A stretch of DNA of 64,000 bases from Protonemura montana (Eukaryota > Arthropoda > Insecta > Plecoptera > Nemouridae), in NCBI GenBank assembly GCA_947568835.1, contig OX387607.1, positions 13,779,701 to 13,843,700 on the forward strand, given 5' to 3'. Under the pieces are notes generated by a model. It did no database searches and was not told the DNA's origin. It saw only the letters and a list, made by a program, of their open reading frames with translations. Position numbers and translations under genes: made by a program. Shown piece after piece: positions 1 through 13,727 of the stretch. How positions within the stretch are numbered: position 1 is the first letter of the stretch; each line of letters opens with the position of its first letter.

Positions 1-3000
1 CTCTAAATTCAGACTGTTACACAAAAGTAGTTTTTGTCTGGGAGGTGGACTTTGCGTTTATTATGAGAAATAAGTCACATGATTTTCAATGGAGAATGAA
101 ATCAGTTCTCAGGGGTTGGTTCTTTAGATGGGGCACTCGTTTTGTCGAATAAATAAAATGGTTCTCTTTTCAAAATGTATTCATTGGTAATTACTACTTA
201 TACACCCATTTTGAAACTTGATTATCGTTCTACTCAAAATGTGGACTAAAAATATGTAATACTTTTGTTGCGACCAAAAACTATAATATTTATTCATATT
301 GCCATGTGTAATTAATAATTAATAATATAAATTAAATTCCAAAGTTTTCCAGAAAAGCGAATTGCTATTACCTATATTGACAACGTACTGATATTTACTA
401 TGATTCACAATTGGTTCACTCGTGACATTAACAATTATGAAATCCTGTGAAAAACCATCTCAAGTTTAATCAAATGATTAGATCTAAATATTTATCAAAT
501 ACCAACCTTGTCAAAAAATATTTCAAAAATTCCTGCGCATAAAAGCAAGCCGAGACGCAAATAAAGACATAACATGTTGGCGATGAAAAACTCAAGGGTC
601 CCTTCCCGTGAATTTGACAGGTGAATGACAGGCGGGGTAACGCCCAGAACCTTACCCCATAATAAGTTAATAATACAGATGGATTCATTGTAAATTGAGA
701 CATTTATTTATTTAGACAATTTTCTTAATAGAATTATATAACACTGTTGTGTATAAAGAGGGACGGCGTGTGAAAGCTTGTTTGGGGCTGATTCTTTGGG
801 CTGACAATGCTGACATCGCGGGTGAAATTGCTGACAACTAAACGCTGACAACGTGCAGACACCTTGGCTGACGAGGGATTACGTTGGGGTTGTTACTGAC
901 AGCTGCTTTCGGAAATTATCTCGAAAATATGCTGCTGACCCCAAGTTGATACATATACTTATAAATTGAAGTTGGATGGCAATTTACGGGGTTGTGATAG
1001 AGGCATAACTTGTGTTTCTGTCTTATCTGTCTACGTTTAACAGCTCTGAATGTGAGCTACTTTCAAATGTAACATTTGTTCAAAATAAGCACCATTTTGC
1101 CAACACCAAATCAATTGTTTATGAATATAGAGAAACCATACTCTTGTTAGAGAAAGTAGAAAGATTGTGTGCATTGCATGTTTTATAAACATCTTGTAAA
1201 TACAATTTGAAAAAAATTACCAAGCTACACACATTTGTTTCGACTTCCCACCTAAGAACGGTATTGAGTCCAGAGAGTGACTCGCTTTCGGCTGAAATTC
1301 AAAGTGTCAATGTTCCTATTTCCTGTTGTCCAGCAGGAGTGGTGGATATGTCCGGAACGTAAGGTATTTCTAATGGAACCTCGATCCCCCCCTCCCACCA
1401 CTAACACAAAATGTTTCATGGAAATGCATAAGACATGCCCATTCTAACAACTCAAATAGCTATGGATATAATGACCGCTAACAACCTGCAAAATTGATTT
1501 CATCTGCAACATTTATCAATATGTAATATGGTAATATGGACATACATGTAGATACTGTACAATAAACAGCGATCAGAAAGAGCCTAGGGTATCGGCTAGG
1601 GCAAAAGGCGATCAGCTGCAATAAAAGCATAACTTTACTTTTCACTAAAATATAGCTGATATAATAAGCAATAAAAACATCTAGAATTAATTTAATCTTC
1701 TGCTTTGATCAATAATCGTCTTGAAAGAGCGACCCCCGAAAAATGTCCCCTTCCCCTTACGTTGGCATATCTTCCCAACTTGTGTAACGATAAACGATAA
1801 AAACTAGCAAACCGTTTAGCACAAAGCCCGTCTCGCTGTCCGCCCGTAAACCGCTCGGTCTACCACTCGATCATTCCGATGATTGTAAGTTATCAATTCA
1901 TGGAGAGACACTCACACAACGCGTCCCATCTGGGCATGTGAAAAACCTAACGCCTCAAAACTAAATAATTAGCTAGCATTTAGACGAGCAGCCGAATAAA
2001 AGATCGCCGGGTGTTTTCATGGTTCTCAGCCGAGACGCTTCGATTCGAGACGAAGGTGTCTTCGTCTTCGAGGGCCTGTCAGGGGTAATTAGCTGTGGTT
2101 GGTAGGTGAATGGTTCGGGTATTCTTGAGATGCATGTTTCCACCAGCCGTCGAATTGTGTTTACAAGGCGATGTTTTGCACGATTGCGTGGACCATATGC
2201 GTTTTTTTTTCGATGTAGAGTTTTGTTCCATTCACAAATGCGTTTGTGTCAATGACCGGTATGGCTGATTCAGGAATGTCAAAAATGTTTCTTATCGAAA
2301 CTTTTAAATAATATTTTAACATATTATGTTTATTAGCACATTTTCTCTTATCACATACATTTTATATTTTGCAAGATGGGCTCGCTTTGCTATTTAAACA
2401 AGAAAATATAGTTTTTAAAACCGATTTTTGACTTCATTTTGAAAAGCAGTGGATACCACAGAAAAGTGTATGTACAACGAATATGTAGACATTTTGTAAA
2501 TATTGTTTTCCTCCCAGTTAACGTATTTCATGTCAGTAAAGTTTGCTGCAAATGTGTAAATCACTAATAAACCGTTCGTAAGCATCGCTGACCTCAGAAA
2601 GTAATTAAACTAGTTCCTGATAAGGAAACTAGTTTATTAAAAATAGTTACTAGTTTCCAAATCATGTGCATTGTCATGTTCTCAGTGCTAATTATACAAC
2701 CAGGTCACCCACTGAGGTACCTCAAATTTCACTCCAGAAATTATAAATACAAATGTTTCAAACTCTTGATAGGCATCTTTACATTTTCTTGGTAGAAATA
2801 AGAAATGATGAAGCTGATACGATTGTCATCGAGTTAGTTTATTCGATCCCAATCATTTCACAGAGAATTATATTATGTAAACACAATTAGCATTTAAAGA
2901 GAACCCATTTTTAACCACTGTCCAGCCGGCCCCTAGTTTTATCATGCGTCAGCTCTAGGCATCTGCAGCTACAGATAATTACAGAGTGAAAAAATGTTTA

Positions 3001-3029
3001 ATCGATTTGTTGAGTCCAATGACTCACAG
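1..3029. other. AT-rich intergenic DNA, no gene seen
   Basis: No open frame here resembles a known protein, and no paired splice sites frame a coding block. The only local structure I see is an imperfect hairpin of about ten base pairs near 2046-2072, built on CGAGACGAAG and its near complement, and a second weak one near 2607-2633 around AACTAGTT. Short AT-rich words recur throughout without an obvious period. Confidence 0.6.
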
Positions 3030-3408
3030 TGTTGACAACGGGCGTCCACTGGTCTAATAGCGTCGGTGAATGAGTGGATGATGATGAGGATGAGCCTAGC
3101 TTAGTCAAGAAGGGAGGAGAGGAAACCCGGTGCCGGCACGTAGCCTACTCTTGTCGAAGAACACCAAGGGGACCACCGGCTTAAGGTCCCTTCCGAAGGA
3201 CTGTACAACGCAAACAACAGGATTCCTCCACAAATCCATGCTGTCGAGAGGTTACTAGACTAGCTTCAATCCACCAAATCTATCTCCCGAACAAAACTGG
3301 TCGTGCGTATGATTGTCGCCCATCCAATACCTGATACAGCGCAGTGTTGCTTAACTTCGGTGATCTCACGAGAACGATTTTTCCAAAACACCAAACCTGT
3401 CGGTCGTT
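3030..3408 (+). repeat. SINE-like dispersed repeat, copy A
   Basis: This stretch shares long similarity with 17795-18035 and with 41215-41530. Common landmarks in order are the GCGTCGGTGAATGAGTGG block, a purine-rich GGAGAGGAAACC block, GTGCCGGCACGTAGCC, GACCACCGGCTTAA, CAACAGGATTCCTCC, and a tail with AGTGTTGCTTAACTTCGGTG. The head (GTGTTTAACGACGCAC) found in other copies is missing or eroded. The layout resembles SINE-like repeats common in mollusc genomes; that link is from memory of the family, not a search. No coding potential is present. Confidence 0.65.
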
Positions 3409-6400
3409 GAAACTTAGAAACGTGCATTAAACACGTAGGTCCTCTTTCTCCGCTTTAAGACTTGTTGAAGCCAACAACGGAAAAATTACACTCCTCCAAC
3501 AACATGGGAAGCCATTTTATCTAACATTCTTTTCGGTTCGTACTCGATGACTTAAGAATGGAGTGCAATCACGCGACCTTCGGGACGGAGAAAAAACGAT
3601 TTCTGTATTATTTTTCCTTCGCGTGTTGTAAATGCCAACAAATCAGTCGTAATTTGCACTGATACTCGCGGGGATTTCAGTCGCCGTTGAAAAAGTTTGC
3701 CTAAATGAATTTGAAAACGCGTGGAAACGAGAGAAAATTGATTAAATCGAATTGAAGAAATAAGAAAAGTTTTAAAATACCATTCGGTGAAGTTGCTCGT
3801 GCTTTGAATGGTTAAGTAGTGGCGAATGCCTCCGGGAAATTTTCCCTTCTTCTGGGAAAATACCGGGAAATTTATCACGCTTCGGGAAACGGCACCACGG
3901 GAAATGCTAAAACATGTAACTTGTGAAATGAAATCTCGAGTCAACGCGACATCATGTGTTCGCTCCCATTTTATCATCACTCCTAATAAACACGTTCTGG
4001 GCAAATGTCTTCTTGAGATTTCCTCCGCTCAGAAGTCGAGGAGCGTCTTAAACAATGCACGCAGTTTTGACAACTTCTTGAAGTGCCGCTCGTTGGCCGT
4101 TGCCTCGCGAGTGCCTCTAACTCCAAGCCGAGAAGCTATTAATTACGGCAGTGTTTTTTAATTCAGTCTTTTGTCATTAATTCAACGCAGCTCGGGTCTC
4201 GCGCGACTGCAAGACCGTGATTAAGCGCGGAAGTCACCGCGTAAAAGGAAATACCTATATAGCCAACGCAAAAAGAACGCGAATTATTCAAGTAAAGCTT
4301 TTTAAATAATTTTCCATTAGTGGAAAAGTGTGAAATTGCTGACAATAGGAACGGAATCGCAAGGCTTGCTTCGGGCTTGCCACGTCTCCATTAAGGGAGG
4401 GTGGGGGGACGAGGGCTACGGGGGGAAGTTTCGGAGGGAAATTACGCAATTACGTATTCTTTGGGCCCCGCAGTCGACCAAATTACAACATCAAGCCACT
4501 GGCTTATGGATGAGGATCCCAAGATAAGACAGCGCGCAATCAGTTTCTTTCATTCGAGCTCGTCGTATAAGAAAAGAACAAAAAAAAATCACGTGATTCT
4601 CTTCACAAAAGTACTCCATTTTTCTATTTACATGTTGATTCGTCTGCAGAAAAAAAATGAAAAGATTAATTTTCCATTGAGTCAGTTCGTCGGTGCTAGT
4701 TTCTCGTCATTCATTGGTTGGCGTTTTCCGTTGAATATTTATGTGAATTTCCGAGATTTCATTAGGAAATTGTGTGATGGACGGTTTTAGAGACTCTACA
4801 TACATCTCCCTCCCCTTTAAACTCCCCTCCCCATCCACCACGAAACCTCGGGACAAGAGAGCAGCCCCCGAAATGGGATTAGTCGACGGAAATTAAGAAA
4901 AGGGGGTGCATTTTTTTTTACCAGTAATTAGAGTCGAATTATCATAGAGCTTCTCAAGTGGTGCTAATCACGGCCATCTAGGAGCACGGGAACGAGTTCC
5001 GTGAGGTGGAAATGTCAGAGCGGATTGATGAGTCAGAGTAGATACGCGGCAATTTTGGGCAATGCCCTGTCACAATTGGTCACTGCCTTCTGGCAAGCAA
5101 TGATCATCGTATGGATATCTAATGGATGACAAAATGGTAGAAAATAGAAAAAAAATCCGGGGTTCCGGATTTTGTATTCTCTTACTTTGTTTCTGAAGGT
5201 GACAAATGCATACTAAATTATAAATGTTATCAATTATCTTTAGTAAACGATAAGCGGAATTGATTTTGTTATTAACCTTTTTTCACAATGTTGAAATGTG
5301 AAAGGTCGAGTTTTCTAAGAAATGTTAATTCAATCAACAACGCTTTGCTTTTATTTCTTCTAGTTATGTTACCTGTCAAATTTTTCCATTTTTCAGTTAT
5401 AACTGAATTAGTTTGCATAATTTTAGCAAACAACCATATCTAGTAATACGTCATAGCATGTCAAGGAATAATGATTCAATTATTAAGCAAATTATATGCC
5501 ATGTGTCTGGATATTTTCTGTATTACATGCATTGATTTGCATCGATTTTCAAATAGCTTTCCACGCAAATAGAGGTCTATGTAGACTTCATGAACTACCG
5601 TAATTGCAACTAGCAACTCGTTGTCAGTTCTCTGCAGCCCCCGAAACAACCCCGAACAAAAAAAGTGAGATTAGTAAATCGTGATTAAAGAATGCTTCTT
5701 ATTTTCATTGAAACCAGTTTCAAGTTTAAAGTTTCTTTATGCATCATTTAACCATGTACAATATGGCATTAGACAAATCAGTTTGGCTTACAATTTAGCT
5801 TACAATAATAATTATATGTCTATAATACATCGATACCAATGTCGTCTACGTCATTTTAAATTTTAAAACTTCCTGTACTGAATAAAAGGCATGCTGTAAG
5901 TCAGTTGACTTACAGTAAGATTGTTAAAATCTGCAAGCAGCCTCGGCTGGACTTGCATTGGCCAAATATGTTTCCAGCAATTCGAAGTCGTGCAAGAAGT
6001 GAAGCTTCACGTGAGTTTGTTTCGAATGCTCGACCAACAACACTCAAGCCCCAAGTGAACTCGACATCCAAGACAATTTAATTCAGTTGTCCAACAATCC
6101 ATGGTCAAGAAACCAATGCTTTTCACCACAAATTGGTCCTAGTTTCGATCTACACCGGAACACTCTTGAACCTTCTCGAGGAAACACGGCCACAGAAAAA
6201 GGGGCAACAATGACCTAGCGCGTAGTTATACGTCTGCCAAGATGCGTGCAGAAGTTGAAACATGAAAGTGCGACACTTACTAAATAGTGCGTGGTCGTAC
6301 TAATACTCGCAGAAAACATTATCAAGCATTGCTCTGACTTCCTGTTGTTAAATGCCGGGTTATAATTATAAAACCACGTTCTCGTGTTTTAGAATTTTCA

Positions 6401-6451
6401 AAAACACTTGAACCTTTCATAGCACGGTTCACGACACGGCTTAGTAACAAC
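3409..6451. other. Intergenic DNA without recognised genes
   Basis: There are open frames of 60-150 codons between about 3550 and 4800 on both strands. They overlap each other on opposite strands, lack recognisable domains and lack splice partners. I see no gene. The 3830-4160 part is somewhat richer in CpG than its surroundings, so an unannotated first exon or regulatory block cannot be excluded. Confidence 0.5.
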
Positions 6452-7020
6452 CGATGTCCACCCGTGGTAATATAAGATAGCAGAGTTGAGAAGCTCTGTC
6501 AGGCGATCTCAGCATCTCCATGGCAACCACACGTTGAATCAACCATTGAACCTCCTATGCTAGGCCATGATATACCCACGGTAACATAAGATAGCAGAAT
6601 TGAGAAGCTCTGTCAGGCGATCTCAGCATCTCCATGGCTACCAAACGTTGAATCTACCATTGAACCTCCTATGCTAGACCATGATATACCCGTAGTAACA
6701 TAATATAGCAGAATTGAGAAGCTCTGTCAGGCGATCTCAGCATCTCCATGGCTACCAAACGTTGAATCTACCATTGAACCTCCTATGCTAGGCCATGATG
6801 TACCCGTGGTAACATAAGATAGCAGAATTGACAAGCTCTGTCAGGCGATGTCATCATCTCCATGGCTACCAAACGTTGAATCTACCACTGAACCTTATAT
6901 GCTAGGTCATGATATACCCGTGGTGACATAAGATAGCAGAATTGAGAAGCTCTGTCAGGCGATCTCAGCATCTTCATGGCTATCAAACATTGAATCTACA
7001 ATTATATCTCTTATGCTTGA
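6452..7020. repeat. 114-bp satellite, array 1 (about 5 copies)
   Basis: Five successive monomers begin at about 6467, 6581, 6695, 6809 and 6923, an exact 114-bp period. Each carries TAAGATAGCAGA, AAGCTCTGTCAGGCGATCTC, CATCTCCATGGC and TTGAACCTCC. The copies differ by only a few per cent except the last, which fades out. The period is a multiple of three (38 codons). The same monomer forms a second array at 13728-14182. Frame conservation there makes minus-strand open frames, which I regard as a by-product rather than a gene. Confidence 0.95.
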
Positions 7021-10000
7021 TAGTTTTATTTCAAGCTGGCAAAGAAATGGCTAACTTTGAACAATTTTAGTATGGGACGCTTAGCTGCTGTTTATACCGG
7101 CACAGTGATTTTAAATTTACCGACTACTTTGACCTCCAAATCATGGTTTAATAGTTAAGCCTCTTCCAAGTTCAAATATCAAACAAAAATTGGGTAGAGA
7201 AAATAATATACGATGAAAGTCAATGTGGCCTCAACGACTATAAGCAAGGTGTTAAAGGCGATGTTGAAATCTGACATGACTGATTTTGCCAGTCATATCT
7301 TCAGACGTGATAGATAAGAGTAATAATCTGTATTACTATTCTTAAGACACAAGTAACTAACATTATTTTCAGAGTCATAACCACGAGTTAGAATGAGACA
7401 TCTCACACTCACAACCTAAACAACATCAACCTTAAGAGCCCATTAATTAATGTTGCAATATTGTTAATGCTGTCGGCCATTTTACTGACATATCTAGCCC
7501 TGAAAGAGCCGTTGAAGGTCATTCTCACAGCTAATGATAGTCAAAACCGGTAGACTGCTGCAAAAACCATCGACTTCTAATAACCTTCGGTTCCATTTCA
7601 CAAAACATTTTCTCATCCCAGCGGTAACTCTCAGAAAACTAGTTTTTAATGATTGACAAGATGAGTTTATTGGTATAATGCTAGAGATCTAAGCACTGAT
7701 TTACTCTAAAATAAGGGAATCACTTTTCACATGTCATTATCGGTAAAATAAAAAAAAAAAAACGATGCGAACTTGATCGGAGCGTCACGAAATGACTTGT
7801 GGCAAGTCAAGAGATGCAATTGCATCATGTACAGATCATGCGGGTACCAAGACCCGATACTGCAAGACGTTCTGTTTACATACAGCTGTCAGCTACGATT
7901 GGAGCGACAACGGAAGTGATCTTATACCCAACGCGTTGACAAAGACGAGGGTCCTGCTTTTCAAGATGTCACCTCTACGCCACACGATATCATGGACGAG
8001 ATGCTTGAGAATTTCGCTGGCTTTTGTGTTCGGAGGTGAAATGTTCATTGCAAATCAGAGTTGGTCTAACTGTCACGTGTTCTGGTGGTCGCTGAAGTTT
8101 AATTTTAAATGTGGATTGTAATGATTTCGTAATGATTTTAGGGTGTTTTGTATTCGATTGTGGGAAAGAATTGATTTATTTCTACATGAACAGAAGGTAA
8201 AAGTTAGTTTTTTAAGTAGATTGTGTAAAAAAATTATTTTAATTCTAGCTTAAAGCTTGGAAAGAATTCAAATTTCTTGAAACTTCTGCGCAGAAAATGT
8301 TGTCCTCCGTCGGACGCGATGAGTGATCGCATTTTTAAGCATTTGCTTTTTGTGTGCAATTTTCTAAAAATCGTCAAAACTTACACAAAAAATAGTTTTT
8401 ATCAAAGTTTAAATGTTTTTTTCTGACAGGAAATGCCCGAATTTTATTTGCTAGGAAACCTAGCAAATAAAATTACTCGATTATTATTTCGAGTAATATT
8501 ATCACAATTTCACGACGTTCAAGAGAAAGATACATGGAAATGATACAAGCAAATGTGATGGAGAGAGGAGGAAAATGGAACGATATAGAAGAGAAACTAT
8601 GTTAGCAGGATATAGAAGTATGGAAGAATTTGGCTATGGTAAAGGAAGAAGACAAATTAAATGACAGGTCATTTTTAGACAGTTTTTTTGTCTCTATTTT
8701 TAGATTTTTACCAGTTTGACAAAGAAACGAAAGAGAAACAAATAACTTCAATAATTGTTCCAATCGTTTTCGTGTAAAGTTTAATATGTCTGGAAGCTAC
8801 TTGGCACCTCCACCGTCGTGAAGAGCTCGTGCACAGGCCAAGCTAGTCGCCCCCTCACAAACGCTGGGACACTTCCTATGTAACCTATCACCAATTTCAC
8901 GTGGAAAATTAAGGTGCTTAGCAAACTTTCTCGCAAGGTCTTCCTCTTGTCCCGTTTTCCTATGTTGAAAGCCAGTTTTAAGGACGCTACTCGTGGAAAT
9001 CGAATAGAAAATTACAAAGTCATTCTGCCGTTCAAAGTAGAAAATGTAAATATTGTTTTCTTGCGCTCTAAAAATGCAGCAGCGCTTACTGGAACATTTT
9101 TCCAGTGCAGTTCTCAAGATTTTCGAATACGAGTTTTGTTTTTTCATTTTAATGGAATGAGGTTTGAAATTCTAGCTAGATTTCCATCTTCTCTGTTCGT
9201 TAGAAACGATCGTTGCTTGAATAGCAATTTCGTGCAAAACATGTCCCATACCGTAGTTTGTGTGCTAACTTTTGGTTTTCTTTGCATACATCCAAAAGTA
9301 TTTGGAGTGAAAATGTCTAAAATATCAATTTTGTGAATAAACCTTGTCGCCGTAAAAGCGAGCCCCGAAAAGAAAAATAAGTCACGTTGCATTAATATTT
9401 TCGAGTGACAGAATTAAAACTTTGTGCACTATTGCGTACAATATTGCGTTCACAGTCTTATGGAGTTAAAATAGCATGCGTTCTTATGGGAAAAATAGTT
9501 TATAAAGTTAGCATAGGTTGGTCTAAATACAAATTGCTTAAGTGAAGGAAAAATAATCTCTGATTTGACAACCATCATTCAATTTACCGATGATTTACGA
9601 ACAATTACAAAACTATATATTAAATAAAACGATTTGATATAAAGCCTCATTTCTTCTAATAATGGTCTGTGACCTGACAAAAACTAGTTGAACTGGCTTT
9701 TTTTTAACATGAGTCTAAAAACAAGGTATAAGTGACGTTTTTTTTTTTGTTTTACTCACGAAGTATCCAACAGAGTACACAACTTCTAAGCTCTGAACCC
9801 ACAATATAACTTTGTTATCAGTGGCATGAGAGGCGATGTGATGACAGCTGTGATTTCCAGCGAGAAAAGATAAGGTCACCAATTACAACAATGCTTTTCA
9901 TGTTATCACATCTAAGGCACAGTTTCTCGGCGGTTCCTTAGAAACTTAAAAGTCTGTTAATTAGTTTATAAACTTAGTTAGTAAATCTTTAACATGTTTT

Positions 10001-11824
10001 TGTTTGTTAACAATATGTTCATCGCTAACGGACCACTAACCTACTCGAGAAAAATACCGGAAAACTGTTCCGTGCAGACAGCGCATTTGTAAAAGACCTT
10101 GATTATCACCAGTTTTCCAAGTTTCAGTGACATTCCTTACAAACACCGGCCTAAAGACTGCTTCGCCGATACTTGCTCGCAACCGTGAAAACGCAAAAAC
10201 CACCAGAAAAACCCCAATACCGTAAAACCCCATAACCAAAAATCAAACTCCCAAAGACAACGCCTTAAGAGAACCTCAAAGTCTAGTCTCTCAGCACTAG
10301 CTGCCTAAACGTGTCCCAAACCAATAAGTGTCCGCCCTAGTTCGTTGCCGCCTCCCGGCCGATGAAGCCTCGCTTCCCGGCAACTCGTAAGCCCTCGGCG
10401 CCGGGGCAAGAGGGGGACCTACCGAATTCATTGTTGTATTCAACTCCAAGAAAACATCCGGGAAATCAGAAACCGTCTTCCTGATCGGGCAACGTTTTAT
10501 TGTCATTATTGAACGTTCGCCTACAACAAAATATCTTTTCCAATCAAAAATGTTAGTCCCGGGGTTTAAGACTCTGGAAGAATTACAGGCACCTGAAAAG
10601 GAGTGGCACTGAGCTGAAATCACCCACAAAAGAAAAATCATATCCTCTAACAAGCCTTACGTCGGAAAATACGGTAGCGTTTGGAAATTCGTTCGTGGAA
10701 ACTAATTTTCCTTTCGTATATTCGTAAATATTCTTCCAAAAATGTTATTCTTAACTTCGAGACACTTTCTAGCAATTCTTGTTATTCACTAACTCAGCCA
10801 TGTTGTGCAGTTTTCAGTCCACGCGATCATGTGTATCAAGAGATTTGCAAATGCGTGCAGCTATGTTTTTCCAGTCATTATTATCATGAGTTTTCATGAT
10901 TAAACTATTTTAAAATAAAATCATGCACTTGTGTTTGACAAACTTATCGAAAGTCACTCATTTTGATCTGAAACCGTTGCATAGCAAATTCCAGCCAAAT
11001 TTTTGACGACCTGCAACTATTTACTGTGAAAAATGAATCCAAAATTATCTAAAATCTGAACTTTTGTGGCTTACATGCTTATAAAATGACCAACACATAT
11101 TCGAATGAATGGCACAAGATCTTCTCGAAGCTTTGAATTGAAATTAAAATAGACAATTTAATCTAAACCTTAGTAACTCTCCTTTGTGGATCCGTGGATT
11201 GCGGTTTTTTTTACTTTTACAGTAAGATGAGATGGCATGCAATGAGATAAGACATTTTATTTAATTCTTTACTAATTAGCAAATGAAGGCAAATGATTCC
11301 ACGTTTACCATCTCATCCCGAACGTCGTCTACATGCATATGACATTCTAGTGTTGAGTCCCACGCACCTTGCTCTCTGCGGCGGCGCTCTCCCATCACGA
11401 CGGCGACCACAGATTGACCACATCACTACGCTGTCCAAAACCCGGGATCCTACTGCAGTGTCCAAAAACCAGCGTCCAAAAGCCGCGACCTTCCGGTTCG
11501 AATCCCGATCGGCGATTGGTGCTAAAACCTTTGCGAGCAATTCTCGGGGTCGCCTTTGCACGTGTTAAAACAATAGTGAAAATTTGTCAATTGCTTGTCA
11601 TAGGGTGATTGGCTATACAAACATGGCGGCTGCTTGTTGCGTACAAAAGAGTAGTGTAGGGACCATATTTCTTTTTACTTTGAGATAACATTGACGTATT
11701 GGACTGTCGGTATTTGGTGTGGGGTTGAAAAAAATATTCAAACTTCGACAAAAGGGCTTATCAGAATCTTGTCGAATTCATGGAAAATGTTTGTAAATTC
11801 GTAGCAGTGCCGTGACCCATTCCT
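7021..11824. other. Intergenic DNA, two adjoining hairpins inside
   Basis: No gene is supported. Overlapping opposite-strand open frames near 8797-9392 have no recognisable domain. The one clear structure is a pair of hairpins at 8440-8497. Traces of the fold-back MITE family occur at about 9673-9724 (AAAAACTAGTTGAACTGG and ATGAGTCTAAAAACA). A good B-box-like word (GGTTCGAATCCC) lies at about 11490, but I find no convincing partner A-box or tRNA fold around it. Confidence 0.5.
8440..8497. other. Double hairpin
   Basis: Arms 8440-8455 and 8459-8474 are perfect 16-bp inverted complements (core TTTTATTTGCTAGG) separated by three A residues. A second hairpin, ATTACTCGA at 8472-8480 with TCGAGTAAT at 8489-8497, starts inside the last bases of the first, so the two share three bases and could form alternative structures. 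It sits in gene-free DNA. It may be an AT-rich cruciform or the remnant of a fold-back element; no terminator function is implied in an animal genome. Confidence 0.8.
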
Positions 11825-12035
11825 TTCTGCATGGCAATATCTTGGAAATATCCTGACAGTATTTATGAAAATCTTTGCAAGACTGTGGTGGTCATGGTGA
11901 ATCCTTGACAAGTCACTGGCAAAATCTCCAAAAACTCTTGGCTCAATTTTCTCAAACCCTTGGCAAAATATAGAATCAAATTTGGCTAAATCTTAGGTGA
12001 ATCTTGGCTAAATATTAGCAGGAATATTGGCCAAA
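11825..12035. repeat. Degenerate CTTGGCAAAAT-type short tandem repeat
   Basis: Words close to CTTGGCTAAAT or CTTGGCAAAAT recur about ten times in roughly 200 bp, at irregular spacing near 20 bp, for example at about 11935, 11960, 11980, 11995 and 12003. This looks like an old, decayed minisatellite. It directly abuts the SINE-like head at 12058. No coding content is seen. Confidence 0.55.
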
Positions 12036-12057
12036 GTGTTCGTTGATTGATTGATAC

Positions 12058-12125
12058 GTGGTGTTTAACGACGCACTTTTTTGACAACTGGCAACATGGT
12101 TGTGATCTTATAGTGTCGACTAGGT
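12058..12125 (+). repeat. SINE-like dispersed repeat, head fragment (copy B)
   Basis: The block GTGGTGTTTAACGACGCAC, followed by a low-complexity T-stretch, a GGCAACATGG-like part and CTTATAGTGTCGAC, matches the first 60-70 bases of the copies at 17795 and 40545. The body and tail of the repeat are absent, so this is a fragment. Confidence 0.65.
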
Positions 12126-13727
12126 TTTCGTGGATGAATCAACATAATTTTTCAAATTTGTATAAAAAAATAACGGTGAGATATTCATAATTTCTAAAAA
12201 AATGTCCAAATTATTGGTTGAACCGTTGAGTTTTGGCCTCATACGTAAATTATTCGAGTAGTTAAAGAAAAAAATACCAAAACTCAAATTGTGCATCTAA
12301 TTTCCAGGCCAGTTTTTTTTTTTACGAGCCTTAAAAATGAGTTCAACTCCACATCTCTCAAGAGGAACCCGCACTCTGTACAAATTTATATCATTACCGT
12401 CATGATGAAATGCATAATGACATATGCCTTTAATTATCCCGCGCTCGAATTAACGTCAAGTACACACGGCGAACCCGAAACGTGTTCCAAAGTTCGTACG
12501 TTGTATGCTGTTGACATTTTTTTCAACGGGCCGTGAACTCTACAAAAAATATCGCTGTTTTTTTTTCAAGTGCCAACAACTGACATTTGTAGTAAGCAAT
12601 TATTTCCTTGTTCGAGTGTGATGGGTTACTTTTCGTTACCATCTAGTTTCTACCTGTCATAGTTTCAGGATGCTTTGAGTGGAATTAGTACAATCTCTGT
12701 TGAATTGTGGAGCCAAATATGTGAACTGCTACAACCCGGTAATGAGATGGTGTACTTTTGGTAAAAAAATTATAATATCGAAATCACTAAAGTTGGACGA
12801 TCTGACCCCAGTAGCCATTGCCCAGTGCATGGCCTCGGGAATGATTTTTATTGCCCAGCATTTTCAAATCAGCAAAGCATTCTTGTCTATGTGCATCAAT
12901 GGAAGCTCACTTAAAATAGGAATTATAAAACCTTAAAACTAATTCAATTAAACCCATATATGACAGCCAAACTTTCTTATCACCCGACTTGTTTGTGATT
13001 TCTTTCAGCAAGAACATTTACCTAGATTTCTTTAGTCTTATTTATTCTCATTTTCCATGGAGGCCTTTTTCAAACCGCATTGTAGCAATATGAGAAAAGA
13101 ATACAGAAATAATCCAATTGGTAGATATATATGTCATAATAATACAAGTCAAATCTAGATACCAATAATTATTCAGGGAGAATATAAAAAGATATGTGAA
13201 TAAGAAGTTATTTGAGGCTAGAAAAATGACAAAGTTTCTACGTTTTAATGATTGCTTATAAGGATACATATGTTGGTAACACATTTTCCGACCTATAATT
13301 CTTACTCTGGTCACGATATAAATTCAAACTATTTATTTTCAGTGTCCCTTGGTATTCGCCTGCATGAGCAAAGACCCCTATAAGACTTCTCAATCGTTGG
13401 CCCTGGCGGTAAATTACGATATCTCCGTGCATTCCGGGGCAGGACGCGCATAAAGCGTTAATTGGGTGGTGGGGGGTTGGTAGAACCGGTAACGAGGTCA
13501 TTAGTTCGTACCGCGTAGACGGCAAGCTCCGCGCCTTGATAAGGACACTCAGGACGAACGGGGCAGTCAGGATCAGGATCCATGCCGGCTAAACAGTGCG
13601 TATCCTGAAACGAGGCTTTCGCTGTATTTTGGATGCCGTTCAGCTTGGCAGGGAACATTTATATACAGTCATAATAACTTCTTATGGTATTTAATGTTTT
13701 TTCTTAAGATATTTTTTCTTTGGCTTT
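12126..13727. other. Intergenic DNA with a GC-rich island at 13340-13660
   Basis: Most of this stretch is AT-rich and featureless. The 13340-13660 part is clearly more GC-rich, and its minus strand reads open for about 66 codons with several Cys and Pro residues (for example CPVRPECPYQG). No splice-flanked exon or recognisable domain could be established. It may be a decayed exon, an inserted fragment or chance. Confidence 0.4.

Noticed and set aside
3552-4161. 150- and 111-codon frames on opposite strands
   Set aside because: They overlap each other, lack domain similarity and have no splice or repeat-family support.
11313-11608. tRNA or coding gene around the GGTTCGAATCCC word at about 11490
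   Set aside because: Only the B-box is convincing; overlapping frames on both strands have no recognisable product.
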